A stretch of 64,000 nt of DNA from Poritiphilus sp965212595 (GCA_965212595.1 CBDBVE010000009.1:372001-436000), one strand, 5' to 3'. Shown: positions 42,701 to 52,800, counted from the stretch's first letter. Notes: generated from the sequence alone by a model not told the origin. Translations and numbers: made by a program.

Positions 42701-43404
42701 TGCCTTCGCTGGTATGGAGAGGAGATTTTGGATCTAAATTTAGAGCAGGGGTATCTTATGAAACCATAGAGGTAGAAGAAACCGAAGGCCGATTTATTGA
42801 AGATTTCTTTACGGCGACCGGTATTGAAAACGAGAACAATTTCTTTGGAGTGGATGCAGAGTACAGTTACGCTAATAGTGACAGTGAAGCCTTCCCTACC
42901 ATAGGAATGGCAACCTCCTTGCATCTTGGTTATAAAAGCAGTACCGAAAATACAGACCAAGGTTACGGATATATTATTCCAAGCCTCTCTTTTGATTATA
43001 AACTGATACCCAGCGGGCGTCTGGTTTTAGCTACCAAATGGAAAGCACATTTTAATCTTGGGGATGATTTTGAATTTTACCAGGCGGCAAGTATCGGAGG
43101 TTTTGACGGACTTAGAGGGTTTAGGAACCAAAGATTTACGGGAAAAACCTCCTACTATCAAAATACAGATCTTCGACTCAGTCTACGGAAATTAAAGACG
43201 GGCTTACTACCTTTATCGGTTGGACTTTATGGTGGGTTCGACTATGGCCGAGTATGGCTTCCTGATAACGATTCGGATCAATGGCATACATCCGTGGGTG
43301 GAGGCTTCTTCCTAAATGGCGCAGACATCACTTCTATCAGCCTGGCGCTTTTTAGTAGCGACGACGGTCTGCGTTTTACCTTTGGACTTGGTTTTGGCTT
43401 TTAA
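39715..43404 (+). CDS. Metallophosphoesterase - kinase-like - Omp85 barrel outer-membrane protein
   Basis: A 1229-residue lipoprotein (FLITSC, Cys17). Part one (about 40-330) is a calcineurin-type phosphoesterase: IGDAGL, FLGDNIYPAG, PGNHDWY, MHHPMF and SGHEHS. Part two (about 420-680) contains GDWDRHTDQWRW and VPRDRDQVF (near 597 and 626), spaced like the catalytic and metal loops of atypical kinases (HipA, CotH, FAM20, PI3/4K). Part three (about 885-1229) is a surface-antigen/Omp85-type barrel ending with GFDGLRGFRNQRF and a terminal strand FGLGFGF. The phosphoesterase and barrel calls are firm; the kinase resemblance is inference. Start at ATG 39715 in place of the TTG at 39703, to keep the signal intact. 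Confidence 0.85.
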   Translation: MRKHYTLILTLFLITSCATYKAKYSELARNTDVPNNKEINHTFYLIGDAGLSPDGGMNPILQDFKQNLSAASENSTAIFLGDNIYPAGFQNPETNPEGYRLAKSHLDAQLNTLTDFKGRTVFIPGNHDWYADGLKGLERQQKYVEKVLDSKKVFYPEDGCPMKKIEINDDVMVLAIDTQWYLTNWDRHPTMNDECEIKDREKFFEELEGLIKKNADKTTIIAMHHPMFTYGVHGGQYSFKKQLIPVIGTLISILRNTTGVSTTDIYNKRYTELRKRIVTLAQYSEKVIFASGHEHSLQYIVEENTPQIVSGSGAKKGATKLLNGSQFSTGKTGYATLEVYKDGSSRVRYFGVDEGSKEFLFTSEVLPADVSRNEKSFDKSFPSEVKASIYTTEEVTKSNFFKSIWGDRYRDLYAVEVTAPTVDLDTLFGGLEVIRKGGGHQSKSLRLKNKEGKEYVMRALRKSAEAYLQAMAFKDKYIIGEFEDSFVEDLLLDFYTGAHPYAPFTVATLADAVGIYHTNPVLYYVPQQDAISGYEDEFGDALYMIEERTTDGHGDQASFGFADKMESTDDLLTKLRKDEEYTIDKEAYLKARLFDILLGDWDRHTDQWRWAEFKDEQTGNTVYRPVPRDRDQVFSIMGDGSLMKLATKIVPSLGLFEGFNEEIRSVKGFTSSPKTFALDMALLPETTPEMWQEQAAYLQKNITPEVIDQALRAIPSEVRDEAISARIKRVLLARKANLAETASEYYGILNKFSVVVGTDKDDHFEITGLPEGKTEVKVYRIKGGEKADLFFEKVYDRKLTKEIWIYGLDDDDYFDVKGVKDGVKKIRIVGGQNNDIYDVTDSRAVYLYDNKAKKNTFKNTKGAKKRLSKDYETNTYRPILIKNSNNMIIPFIGGNPDDGLNIGLTDTYTYNGFKQNPFTSQHTFNAGFYFATTGFDLSYKGEFAEVIGKANVELAAKFTSPNFSINFFGFGNDTENFDDDLELDFNRVKIQTFKVMPSLVWRGDFGSKFRAGVSYETIEVEETEGRFIEDFFTATGIENENNFFGVDAEYSYANSDSEAFPTIGMATSLHLGYKSSTENTDQGYGYIIPSLSFDYKLIPSGRLVLATKWKAHFNLGDDFEFYQAASIGGFDGLRGFRNQRFTGKTSYYQNTDLRLSLRKLKTGLLPLSVGLYGGFDYGRVWLPDNDSDQWHTSVGGGFFLNGADITSISLALFSSDDGLRFTFGLGFGF

Positions 43405-44255
43405 TTCTTGAGCTTAAAGGAGTATAGATTGCGACCTGTACCATGGCTGCGTTCATCCGAAATAAGCAGGGTTGAATCATTCTGGAAGCAAATGGATTCT
43501 AGCTGAGTAGTGGCGCCTAAATCAATTGAACTGAGGCGGCCCTTGGTAAAATCATCTAAGTTATAATCTGTAAAAACCCAAAGCATACCATAACCAAGAA
43601 GGGCAATTTTATTCCCGTTTGGTGAGATATCTGCAGCAGTAACCACGCAGATATTCTCTTCTTTACATGGTATGAAGGAGCCTAGTAGAGTGGCCTCATA
43701 GTTACCTTTTCTGGCAGGGATTCTATATACGAACGCCTCTCCCGTAAAAGGACGGGAGCGGTTTTTTGTGATTATATAAAGGTGGTCCTTTGCATAAAAG
43801 AAAGCTTCGGCATCAAAGTTTCTTTTTTCTTTTTTAGGAGGAAACTTTTTTTGTTCGGGATATCGAAAGCGAATGGCTTCGGCCTCCAATTTCTCTGAAG
43901 GATTTTCATCCGGATTGGGAATTTTATAAATAACAAGGTTCTTTCGGTCATTTGAATTGTTGCCAAAATCACCGATATACAAATTTCCCTCTTCATCCTT
44001 GGCGAGGTCCTCCCAATCGTGATTTTTTGCTTTTGAGATTTTCCGCTCGTCTATAAGTTGACCCTTGAAATTTACCTTATAAATTTTGTCCTGGTTACCG
44101 TTATCTTCTACCACCCATAGCGTACCGTCTTTTTGAAATACGATACCTGAATTTTCGTCGAGCTTTTTTGGAAGTTCTGTAATATAGGTTAACTGCCCGT
44201 AGTTAGAGCAGCTGCTAAAGAGGCCGATTAACAAAAAGCTAAAAACCAGTTTCAT
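43401..44255 (-). CDS. Propeller-like lipoprotein (SdiA-regulated/NHL type)
   Basis: A 284-residue lipoprotein (LFSSC, Cys16). The mature part has repeated strands of the kind TLWVVEDNGNQDKIYKV, NLYIGDFGNNSNDRKNLVIYKI and LYIITKNRS, suggesting a beta-propeller of the SdiA-regulated/NHL class. The DWEDL and NFDAEAF segments are typical of these propellers. Substrate unknown. It is last in the VCBS/haloperoxidase operon and its start overlaps the end of the GyrI-like gene by 17 bases. Its stop overlaps that of the phosphoesterase-Omp85 gene by four bases. Confidence 0.72.
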   Translation of the reverse strand: MKLVFSFLLIGLFSSCSNYGQLTYITELPKKLDENSGIVFQKDGTLWVVEDNGNQDKIYKVNFKGQLIDERKISKAKNHDWEDLAKDEEGNLYIGDFGNNSNDRKNLVIYKIPNPDENPSEKLEAEAIRFRYPEQKKFPPKKEKRNFDAEAFFYAKDHLYIITKNRSRPFTGEAFVYRIPARKGNYEATLLGSFIPCKEENICVVTAADISPNGNKIALLGYGMLWVFTDYNLDDFTKGRLSSIDLGATTQLESICFQNDSTLLISDERSHGTGRNLYSFKLKN

Positions 44256-45147
44256 TTTCTTTGCTTAGGGGCATATAAACTTCAGCGGTCCACTTAAGGG
44301 CATCTCCACCCATATTGGGGTTGTCATGGAAAATCTCAATAGGGAGTTCGCTTATTTCCATATTATTATTTTCAGCATAATCCATTAGGGCATACCACGC
44401 TCTGTCTGAGGTGATATAGTTTCCGTTATAGATGGCCTTAAGTGATCTCTTGGGAAAGAGGCGCTTATAAGTTACATCCTGATGAGAAGGGAGCCTTTCC
44501 GACCTAATTATTGGAAAGCAGAAGTTAAATTGAAGGCTGTCGGTTTGCTTGTCCCATTTAGTCACCTCGATTAAGGGTGCTCCGTTAAGTTGCACCCCGT
44601 TGTTCACCAAAATTGAACTTAAGAGCGGGTAATCGTTCATCATACCTCCTGCCTTTCCACGCTGGGAGGTTTTTCGGGAAGTACAGGCACAGAAGGTTCC
44701 CGGGCTATCTTGGGCTTCTACAATAGTTACTTTGATAGTCTTTAAATGATCGTTTAGACCATCATTGAAATCGTACAGACTTTCTTTACAACGCTTTTCA
44801 AAATCTGTATCGGAAAAAAGTATCATGACCTTATTTTTGAGGCTATTGTCCTGGTCTGTTATATAGACCTTTACTTTGGAAAGCGAATCATTTATCGGTT
44901 TAATTTTCCATTTATACAGAAAAACCGAATCTCCAAACTGAATGCTCTGCGTGAGATTTCTCAAATCTTCCTGTGTAAGGATTTCGGAGTTTTCCAGAGA
45001 AGAACTCCAAACTTTAATACTTTGATTAATGGTCCCGGGAATAGTCTTAGCCTCAAACGAAACCAGGTAGTCATAGGGTTTTATAAAAAGGTACCAGAGT
45101 AGCCCCACTAGAATTACTACTCCAACAATTCGCAAAACTTTTTTCAT
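44239..45147 (-). CDS. Membrane-anchored GyrI-like domain protein
   Basis: A 302-residue protein with one N-terminal membrane helix (about 5-22) followed by a START/SRPBCC-like region (about 25-140) and a GyrI-like/effector-binding domain (about 150-300). No helix-turn-helix is present, so it is not a regulator in the AraC sense. GyrI-like domains bind small hydrophobic or cationic molecules; the periplasmic side is the likely location. Overlaps the propeller-like gene by 17 bases and starts four bases after the haloperoxidase stop, so it belongs to that operon. Confidence 0.75.
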   Translation of the reverse strand: MKKVLRIVGVVILVGLLWYLFIKPYDYLVSFEAKTIPGTINQSIKVWSSSLENSEILTQEDLRNLTQSIQFGDSVFLYKWKIKPINDSLSKVKVYITDQDNSLKNKVMILFSDTDFEKRCKESLYDFNDGLNDHLKTIKVTIVEAQDSPGTFCACTSRKTSQRGKAGGMMNDYPLLSSILVNNGVQLNGAPLIEVTKWDKQTDSLQFNFCFPIIRSERLPSHQDVTYKRLFPKRSLKAIYNGNYITSDRAWYALMDYAENNNMEISELPIEIFHDNPNMGGDALKWTAEVYMPLSKENETGF

Positions 45148-45151
45148 AGAA

Positions 45152-46498
45152 TTATTTCGATACCAGGCGGGTATCCGTACCCATTTTTAAGTTCGAAATG
45201 ACAAAATTTCCGAGATCTCTTCCTTGTTTTACACCTATTTCTACAGCGGTTCTATAGTGAATACCTCCGTACATCCTACTTATTGCAGCTTCATCTGCAG
45301 CTTGATTGAAGGATGTAAAACTTCGAATAGGGAGTCCATAGGCCACTTCGGTATCGTCATCGAAGGCAAAGTTTTCTCCAAAGATATCAGTTAGTGCTGT
45401 GGCCGCGGCACCTGAAACTACACTATGTCCGCTGGTGTACTCGGGGAATGGTGGTGTTTGAAGTACGGGTTTCCAGCTGTCGTCAAAATGCTCGTTGATC
45501 AGGGTTTCCGGCCTTATCAGATTGCTTCGGTATTTTTCATCCCAACAACTAATAAAGGCATCTGCAATGGCTATTGACGTCTTTGTATATGCGTACACGG
45601 TTTTATCAAAGTCACTATTGGTTTTTTTGCTGGCTATTTTAACAATTCCAATCCAATGGGCTCCAGGAGTTATTTTTTTAGTAGCGAACATTAAATGACC
45701 CCGGGTCACAGAAACATAAGGATTGCAATCCCAGAACTGAGCAATTTCAATTTCTTCTGAAGCATCGCCTTTTTCAGTTATTTCATTGCTGATATCGTAA
45801 ACCTCTTTTACTTCATCATAGAAGGCTGAACCTTCCTCCATCGAAAAAGGAGGTGGAGGGGTTGGTTTAAACTGCCCGGCCGAATCAATGACGAAAGGTC
45901 TAATTTTGTTCCAATGTGGTTCAATACCGTCCATGTAAGCTGGCGGTGTTGGCTGCCATCTGGAAGGATCTTCTGTGTCTACCGTAAACTTGGGCATGGT
46001 GCGGGTTTGGTTGTAATTATCCTCGTTCATCCATCCAGAAATATGCTCCGCAACTTTGAGGCCATAGTCTTTAGAGGCTGTAAACTCCTTCTCATTTTTA
46101 GATTCCCAAAGGTTGTAAAGGCTGTCTCTGTAGGTTTCAATCTTTTCCTCAGAAAAAATAAGGCGTCTGCTGAGGTCCATATGGGCAATAAGTGCAGCTA
46201 ACCTGTAGTTAACGGCTTGCCCTGCATCTGGCTTTGGAATAGCCGTTAAACCTCTCGCTTGCCCTTCAAGAGAATTGTATTGCTCATTTTCGAGTGAAAC
46301 AATTTCATAGGCAGCAATATTCGGATAGGCATAGATTCTACTGGCAACAGGAGGGGAAAAGATGTCATGAATCATGACCTCGGTTACCTTATCAACAGCA
46401 TTGTGGAGCTCTTCTCCGGAGACCTCAATTGGTTCACTTTTTTTATCGCAGGCGAAAAACGCCAAAGTGATCATTAAAAGACTGAATTTCTTCATCAT
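45152..46498 (-). CDS. Vanadium-haloperoxidase / PAP2-type lipoprotein
   Basis: A 448-residue lipoprotein (AFFAC, Cys17) of the vanadium-dependent haloperoxidase/acid-phosphatase superfamily. The oxyanion-binding motifs are all in place: K-x6-RP (K322, R329-P330), TSGH (S356-G357-H358, for PSGH) and SR-x5-H (S407-R408-H414). Proteins with this length and spacing are usually annotated as haloperoxidase, but the fold also holds phosphatases and the vanadate-versus-phosphate choice cannot be read from sequence. It probably acts in the periplasm or at the cell surface. It lies three bases after the third VCBS lipoprotein and four before the GyrI-like gene. Confidence 0.85.
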   Translation of the reverse strand: MMKKFSLLMITLAFFACDKKSEPIEVSGEELHNAVDKVTEVMIHDIFSPPVASRIYAYPNIAAYEIVSLENEQYNSLEGQARGLTAIPKPDAGQAVNYRLAALIAHMDLSRRLIFSEEKIETYRDSLYNLWESKNEKEFTASKDYGLKVAEHISGWMNEDNYNQTRTMPKFTVDTEDPSRWQPTPPAYMDGIEPHWNKIRPFVIDSAGQFKPTPPPPFSMEEGSAFYDEVKEVYDISNEITEKGDASEEIEIAQFWDCNPYVSVTRGHLMFATKKITPGAHWIGIVKIASKKTNSDFDKTVYAYTKTSIAIADAFISCWDEKYRSNLIRPETLINEHFDDSWKPVLQTPPFPEYTSGHSVVSGAAATALTDIFGENFAFDDDTEVAYGLPIRSFTSFNQAADEAAISRMYGGIHYRTAVEIGVKQGRDLGNFVISNLKMGTDTRLVSK

Positions 46499-46501
46499 TT
46501 T

Positions 46502-49500
46502 TCAATTTTTGTTTTTCAGTTTGTATACCTGTGCCTTTTGATCATTAAAGGTCACTAACAGATAAGGTTGGTTGTTTAAAGTAATGATATTTAGGCTTCT
46601 GGCAGACTTTTGAGTAAGGTCTAAACCTAATTGATATCCCAAAATTACGTCATTTTTACTTTTTATCATAGCACCGGGGAAAGAACCAAACCTTCCGTGA
46701 TAAGGTTTAACTCCAAAATAATTCCCTGCGGCCAGCGCCTCATCACTGCCATCTCCGTCATAATCGTAAATCTGGAAAGCCATTATTGGTGCTAGCTGCA
46801 AATCGTCTTGAAAAGGGTGAAATTCGAAACTTCCATTTTTATTTTCCAGATACCCAGATCGTAGTTCGTTTACTTCGAAAAGCACTGCCTCGTTTATAGA
46901 TTCCTTGCCTAAGATTTCTTCAACAGGCTTTCCGGCAAAGGCCGTATAGCTCGTAAATTTTTTTCGCAGGGTCTCTAGTTGAGTTGTAAGTCCCATAAGC
47001 CCCTCTATGGGATAATATACTCCTTCCTTTTCAGTTGCAATAAGTGTTTCACTACTCCCATTCCTGTCAAAATCACCGTAAAACATCTTCAATGGCGACT
47101 TATCAGAGGCTTTGAATTTGCTGTTGGCACCCCAATTCCCTAGAAGAAGGTCGTCATCGCCATCATTATCTATATCAAAGAGGGCAATGCTTTGCCAAAG
47201 GCCATTTGCGTTAGCTTTCAGTAAAGAAACCTCTGTTAAATTTCCCCCATCATTTTTGAAGAATTTTGGGCTCATCCATTCGCCGACTAATACAAGGTCT
47301 TTTAGGTCATCACTATCAAAATCGTACCATATCGCATCAGTAATCATTCCACTTTTCTCAAGCTCCGAATTAGTTACCACAGTGAATTTCCCATTGGTAT
47401 TTTTAAGCAAATAAGAGCTTGGCGTATTTCCGAAATCGTTGGTGACTACCTGGTTTCCGACGAAAAGATCTAAATCGCCATCCTGATCAAAGTCATATGG
47501 CTTTATTACCGAAGTATTACTGAAGTAATCAGGGAGTTCGGCTGGTTCGAATAGTGAATCCCTCTGGATTAAATAACTATCGCGAAGAGGCTGCATCTGT
47601 CCAAAATAATCCGCTCCACCAGATCCAATAAACAGGTCGTCTTTTCCATTGCCGCTTAGATCGTCAATAATAGCGTATACATCTTCTTTGATTGAATCTC
47701 TAGAAAGAGCAGGAATCTTTTTTTCTACAAAAACAGAATCGGTTCCCAGATACACTTTCGAAGGTTTAAATTTAGAACCTCCAAAGAAAATATCTTCATG
47801 GCCATCATGGTTAAGATCTCCAATCGCGGATGCCGGTCCACGGTCTGAAAGGCGGTAAGGGATTAATTTTTGACGGTTAAAATCTAAATATTTGTCCTCT
47901 TCATGGTTAAAATCAATACCTAAATTTCCTGGAACCTTTTCAAATATTTGCGGGTATTTTGGATGCAAGCTTTTATAGTTAAAAGGCGAAGTATCTTTAG
48001 GCTTTAGGGTCATGGTTTGATTAACAGCCAGGTTTTTGATCAGTTGGGTACTTTTATCGGGCCAGATTATCCGCAAAGAGTCGACGGTTGTGTTTTTGCC
48101 ATAACCGAAGTGGATAAGAGGCTCTGAAGAAGCCTGAAACCCTCTTACGGTATACAATTCTTTATACTGTAGCTGTCCCTGATGATATGACAAGACTTTA
48201 GTGCCTATTCCAAAGGGGTTACCTTCTTTGTATTCGAACTTGATCTTTAAAAAATTCGCAGTATCATCTGTCTTGTTAATATAAAGGGTTGCCGGAGCAT
48301 TGCTGTTGTTTGTTACGAGATCCAGGTCGCCATCCAGATCGAGATCGGCAAGTGCCGTAGCGCCAGAGATCAAGCTATCTTTTTTAATCCATTGTGAAGA
48401 TTGATCCTGGAAGTTTAAGGATCCGGTGCCCTGGAAGACATAATTATGAACGGCGCCTGAAGGCATCATATCTAAGGCCTGCTGATCCACTAATTTGGTG
48501 TTGTTTATTTTTTTCCTGATCTGCTCATCGGAGGTAAAATTTATAAAATCCAGATCATTCGGGCGTTTTACAATTCCGTTAGATACAAAGAGGTCTTGTT
48601 CTCCATCCTGATTGTAATCAGCGAATAACGCACTCCAGCTCCAATCCGTGGCGGCTATTCCACTCATAAGAGCGGTTTCGGAAAACGTACTTTCCGGCCG
48701 ATTGATATAAAGCATGTTCCTAGTAAACTGGTAGTGATAGCCGTATTGCTCTATCCGTAACTTCTGTATCTGTACATTGTCATCGCCTTCCGATGACTTT
48801 AGGACCTTTTCATCTGCCGGAAGCATATCAAGAGAAATGATATCAGGCCAGCCATCGTGGTTAAGATCGGCCACATCATTGCCCATAGAAAACCTGGTTG
48901 TATGTCCGAAATATTGTTTTAGACTTTCGGTAAATGTACCGTCTCTATTGTTGAGGTAGTAATAATCATCTTCGTGAAAATCGTTACCCACATAGATATC
49001 AGGATAGCCGTCCTGGTTAAAGTCTGAAATTGCGACACCGAGGCCATAAGCATTGATTCCGCCGTAAATACCGGCTTCTTCACTAACATCTACAAATTTT
49101 CCGTTGTTATTCTGAAGCAATTTGTCTCCTGTCTGATAATTGCGCTCATTTCTGAGATTTACACTCCCATAAGAGTCTTGGGTATGTACAGCGTGATTGA
49201 GTAAATAGATATCCAAATCCCCGTCCAGGTCATAATCTAAAAAAGCTGCAGAAGAGCTATAGGTGTCAAAATCTAACCCATATTCTGCCGCTTTTTCAGT
49301 GAATGTTGAATCACCATTGTTGATGAAAAGCTCGTTATATCCGTAAAAGCCATTAACTCCAACCACTGCGCAAACATAAATATCCAGCAGACCGTCGCCG
49401 TTAATATCTCCCATTACCGCGCCGGTATTCCAGCTACTTTTTCCTGCCACCCCGGCTTTTTCTGTAATGTCTTCAAATTTAAGATTGCCTTTGTTAAGAT

Positions 49501-49753
49501 ATAGCTTATTAGCCACCTGATTACCCGAAAAAAAGATGTCGGGAAGTTCGTCTCCATTGACATCACCAACGGCTACCCCTCCACCATTGTAGTAGTACAA
49601 ATAATCTAAAATATTAAGATCGTTCGTAGGGGTAAGGGTGTTTTCGAACCCGATTCCCGTTTCTTTAGAAGGTGGATTTTCAAATAGCTCACCATTATTA
49701 GAACAACCAATGGTAAGTGCGATAATCAATATAACCTGGCCGAGTTTTCTCAT
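46502..49753 (-). CDS. VCBS/FG-GAP and ASPIC-UnbV lipoprotein, copy 3
   Basis: A 1083-residue lipoprotein (LTIGC). FG-GAP/VCBS repeats with Ca-binding loops (DVNGDELPDIF, DINGDGLLDIYV, DLDLDGDLDLV) fill the first half, an ASPIC/UnbV domain lies in the middle (NPFGIGTKV, then SLRIIWPDKST) and another set of repeats follows (DLNHDGHEDIFFGG, DFDQDGDLDLFVGN). This is the CRTAC1-like architecture, probably a large propeller assembly at the cell surface. I start at the ATG 49753, where the lipoprotein signal begins; an extension to 49795 would put fourteen residues before it. Third of three tandem paralogues. Confidence 0.88.
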   Translation of the reverse strand: MRKLGQVILIIALTIGCSNNGELFENPPSKETGIGFENTLTPTNDLNILDYLYYYNGGGVAVGDVNGDELPDIFFSGNQVANKLYLNKGNLKFEDITEKAGVAGKSSWNTGAVMGDINGDGLLDIYVCAVVGVNGFYGYNELFINNGDSTFTEKAAEYGLDFDTYSSSAAFLDYDLDGDLDIYLLNHAVHTQDSYGSVNLRNERNYQTGDKLLQNNNGKFVDVSEEAGIYGGINAYGLGVAISDFNQDGYPDIYVGNDFHEDDYYYLNNRDGTFTESLKQYFGHTTRFSMGNDVADLNHDGWPDIISLDMLPADEKVLKSSEGDDNVQIQKLRIEQYGYHYQFTRNMLYINRPESTFSETALMSGIAATDWSWSALFADYNQDGEQDLFVSNGIVKRPNDLDFINFTSDEQIRKKINNTKLVDQQALDMMPSGAVHNYVFQGTGSLNFQDQSSQWIKKDSLISGATALADLDLDGDLDLVTNNSNAPATLYINKTDDTANFLKIKFEYKEGNPFGIGTKVLSYHQGQLQYKELYTVRGFQASSEPLIHFGYGKNTTVDSLRIIWPDKSTQLIKNLAVNQTMTLKPKDTSPFNYKSLHPKYPQIFEKVPGNLGIDFNHEEDKYLDFNRQKLIPYRLSDRGPASAIGDLNHDGHEDIFFGGSKFKPSKVYLGTDSVFVEKKIPALSRDSIKEDVYAIIDDLSGNGKDDLFIGSGGADYFGQMQPLRDSYLIQRDSLFEPAELPDYFSNTSVIKPYDFDQDGDLDLFVGNQVVTNDFGNTPSSYLLKNTNGKFTVVTNSELEKSGMITDAIWYDFDSDDLKDLVLVGEWMSPKFFKNDGGNLTEVSLLKANANGLWQSIALFDIDNDGDDDLLLGNWGANSKFKASDKSPLKMFYGDFDRNGSSETLIATEKEGVYYPIEGLMGLTTQLETLRKKFTSYTAFAGKPVEEILGKESINEAVLFEVNELRSGYLENKNGSFEFHPFQDDLQLAPIMAFQIYDYDGDGSDEALAAGNYFGVKPYHGRFGSFPGAMIKSKNDVILGYQLGLDLTQKSARSLNIITLNNQPYLLVTFNDQKAQVYKLKNKN

Positions 49754-49818
49754 TGGACGTAAGAAGAAGTTTTGCCTCCTAAATATAAATGACAAATAAA
49801 TTGTGATGAGCGTTGAGT

Positions 49819-52800
49819 TTAGTTATTGTTATTTAGTGCAAATACTTTCGGTTTGCTGTCATTAATGGCCGTAACCATATATAGATTTCCGTTGGCGTCC
49901 CGTATCTGACTTAAATGCTTGATCTCATTTTTAACAAAGAAACCACTTGTTTCATAATCTTGCCATTCAAAGTCAGACTTTCCATTACCAAGGAGAACGT
50001 GTCCGTAACTGGCATCGAGCCTGGAGTATTGAGGTTTAAACTCGAAATTGTTTCCACCCATGATCAAATCTAGATGTCCGTCATTATTAAGGTCCGCGCA
50101 AGAAATGCCACAAACACAGGAAAGTTGGACTCGGGGCGGTAGTTTTTTAATGGTAAATTTCCCATAACCTTCATTTACCGCTACAACCGATTCGGGCAAG
50201 GCCGAACTTCTTACAATAGAATTTTCAAAAACTTCTGCTGAGAACAATTCACTGATCGCTTTTCTAGAGTACTCAGAAGCCTTGAGATTCTGTTTTTTTA
50301 GCGTGACTAATTGTGCGGTCAGTTCTTTCTTCTGATGTATAGGATAGTCTTTTCCCTGATAGTGCTGGGTTACTATTTGCTCTATTGTACCATTGTTGTC
50401 AAAGTCATTTATCCACATCTTCATTGGATTATCCGGGGATGGGCGGTAATGAAGATTACTTCCCTGATTTCCAAGGACCAGGTCTAAATCCCCGTCTTTG
50501 TCAAGATCTTCGGCAAGAACGGCATTCCACCAGCCGGGAATGCTGTCCAGAGAGGTGGTTAATTTACCTAACCTACGTCCTGAATTTTTGTAAATTTTTG
50601 CTGTACCCCATTCCGAGACTGTTATCAGGTCTTTTTTCTGGTCTCCATCCATATCTGCCCAAATGGCGTTAGTAACCATTCCGGCATTTTTCAGATCATA
50701 GGCAAGCCTTTCTGTACCATCAATGAAAGTGCCATCACCCTGGTTTTCTAAAAACAAATGATTTGGATCGATACCATAGGTGCCCACTACACTTCTAGAG
50801 CCAATGAAAACATCCACATCCCCATCCTGATCAAAATCATAAGGGGCAATGGTTGAAATATTTTTAAAAGTAGAAACCAGTTCTCCTTCTGCCTTTGAGA
50901 ATTGCCCTGTACCATTGTTCAAGTACATTCTGGCCCTGTACTCTGACTCTTCTCCTATTTGATTACCTCCAGAACCTATCATGAGGTCCAGGTCGCCATC
51001 GGCATCTGCATCAAAAAAGGCCGCCGCCGTATCTTCGTAATTTGCATCGGCCTGAAATACCTTTTGTCTTGTGGGTGTAAGATTGCCTTTTCCCTTATGC
51101 CGGTAAATTATGCCTGGGTTTCCTTTTGCCCCACCAATAAAAACATCTTCATTGCCATCTCCGTCGATATCCCCTACTGCGAGCGCCGGACCTTCCTGTG
51201 AAAGGAGTTTGTAGATAAGACCTTCATTGTTGAAATCATTGTAGTTGTTTTCATCATGGGCTACCAGGGAAGAATTAGGCACCTCCTTTAGGAAGGGACT
51301 CTTCTTTTTTACAGGAGGCAACTTGAAAATGTCTTGCGCTTCTTCTTGCTTTAAAATCAGGGTTTGGTTGGATGCCACCGCGGTGAATTTTTGAGTGCGA
51401 TCATCGGGCCATATAACCCTCAGGGAATCAATTTCCTCGGTTTCTCCAAGCCCGATAGTCATCGTATAATCCATAGAGGATTGAAAACCACGAAAAGGCA
51501 TGAGGTCTTGCAATACAGTATTATTGTCATAGTAAAGGTTTACTACGGCTCCCACTCCAAATTTGTTGGCGTCAATACCTTCAAATTTCAGTTTGATAAA
51601 ATTGCGATCTTTCGTTTGATCTGAATGGTTCTGATATATGAAAGCAGGCATATTGACATTATTCACGACCAGATCCAGATCTCCGTCATTATCTAAATCG
51701 CCATAAGCGGCGCCGTTAGACATGCTAGGGAGTTCAAAACCCCAATCTTTGTTGGCATTATCGAAGGTGATGTCTCCTTTATTTCGGTACGCGTAGTTGG
51801 GTTGAGGCTTAATCGGCATCTTATGAATGATAGAGTCTATCGACTCTTTTCTACCTGTGAGCGCCATTTTTTGAATGATTTCATTGGCAAAAAAGTCAAC
51901 GAAATCAAGATCAGTAAGATCGTGGTTGATGCCATTGGTAATGAAAATATCCCTTAAACCATCATTGTCCATATCGAAAAGTAGGCCTGCCCAACTCCAG
52001 TCAGTCGCATCGACCCCACTGTAATAGGCAATTTCTGAAAAGGATCCGTTACCGTTATTCAGCTGCAGGGTATTTTGGATGTACTGCTGATAGAAGTCCT
52101 TACTTTGTTTTAGTTTATAGACATCATAACCTTCAAATTCCATAACAGATTTTACGCGCTCATCGGGCTCCGGAAGCATGTCAGTAATAAATATTTCTGC
52201 CAGTCCATCATTGTTGATATCTGCCATATCAATTCCCATGGCGGAAAGTGAAAGATGGGATGTCCAGTTTTTTATATCTTCTTTAAACGTACCGTCCTGA
52301 TTGTTCAGGTAGAGGTAATCACGTTCATAAAAATCATTGGAAACATAAATATCAGGATAAAGGTCTTTATTGATGTCTGTCACCAGAACGCCCAATCCAA
52401 AGCCAATAAGGCTACCATAAATACCGGCCTCTTCACTAACATCGGTAAAAGTCCCATTGTCGTTTCTCAACAGCATATCGCCAACACCTTTGAAGATGTC
52501 TGGGACTCCTTTCCAATCCTGGGCCCGCACTTCCCTTTGTTCTGCATATCCCAGGCTGCTTACAGGAATGTTGCTGTTGTTTAAAATATAGGCGTCCAAA
52601 TCCCCATCTTTATCATAATCAAAAAAGGACGCGTGGGTGGTAAAGCCAGTTTTGGCAAGGTTAAATTCGGCAGCTTTTTCTGTGAAAGTAAGATCCCCAT
52701 TGTTGATATACAGATCGTTATCGTGATTGTTTCCTTCCAGGTTACCGGCATTGCTAACATAAATATCCAAGAGTCCATCCTGGTTGATATCCACCATATT

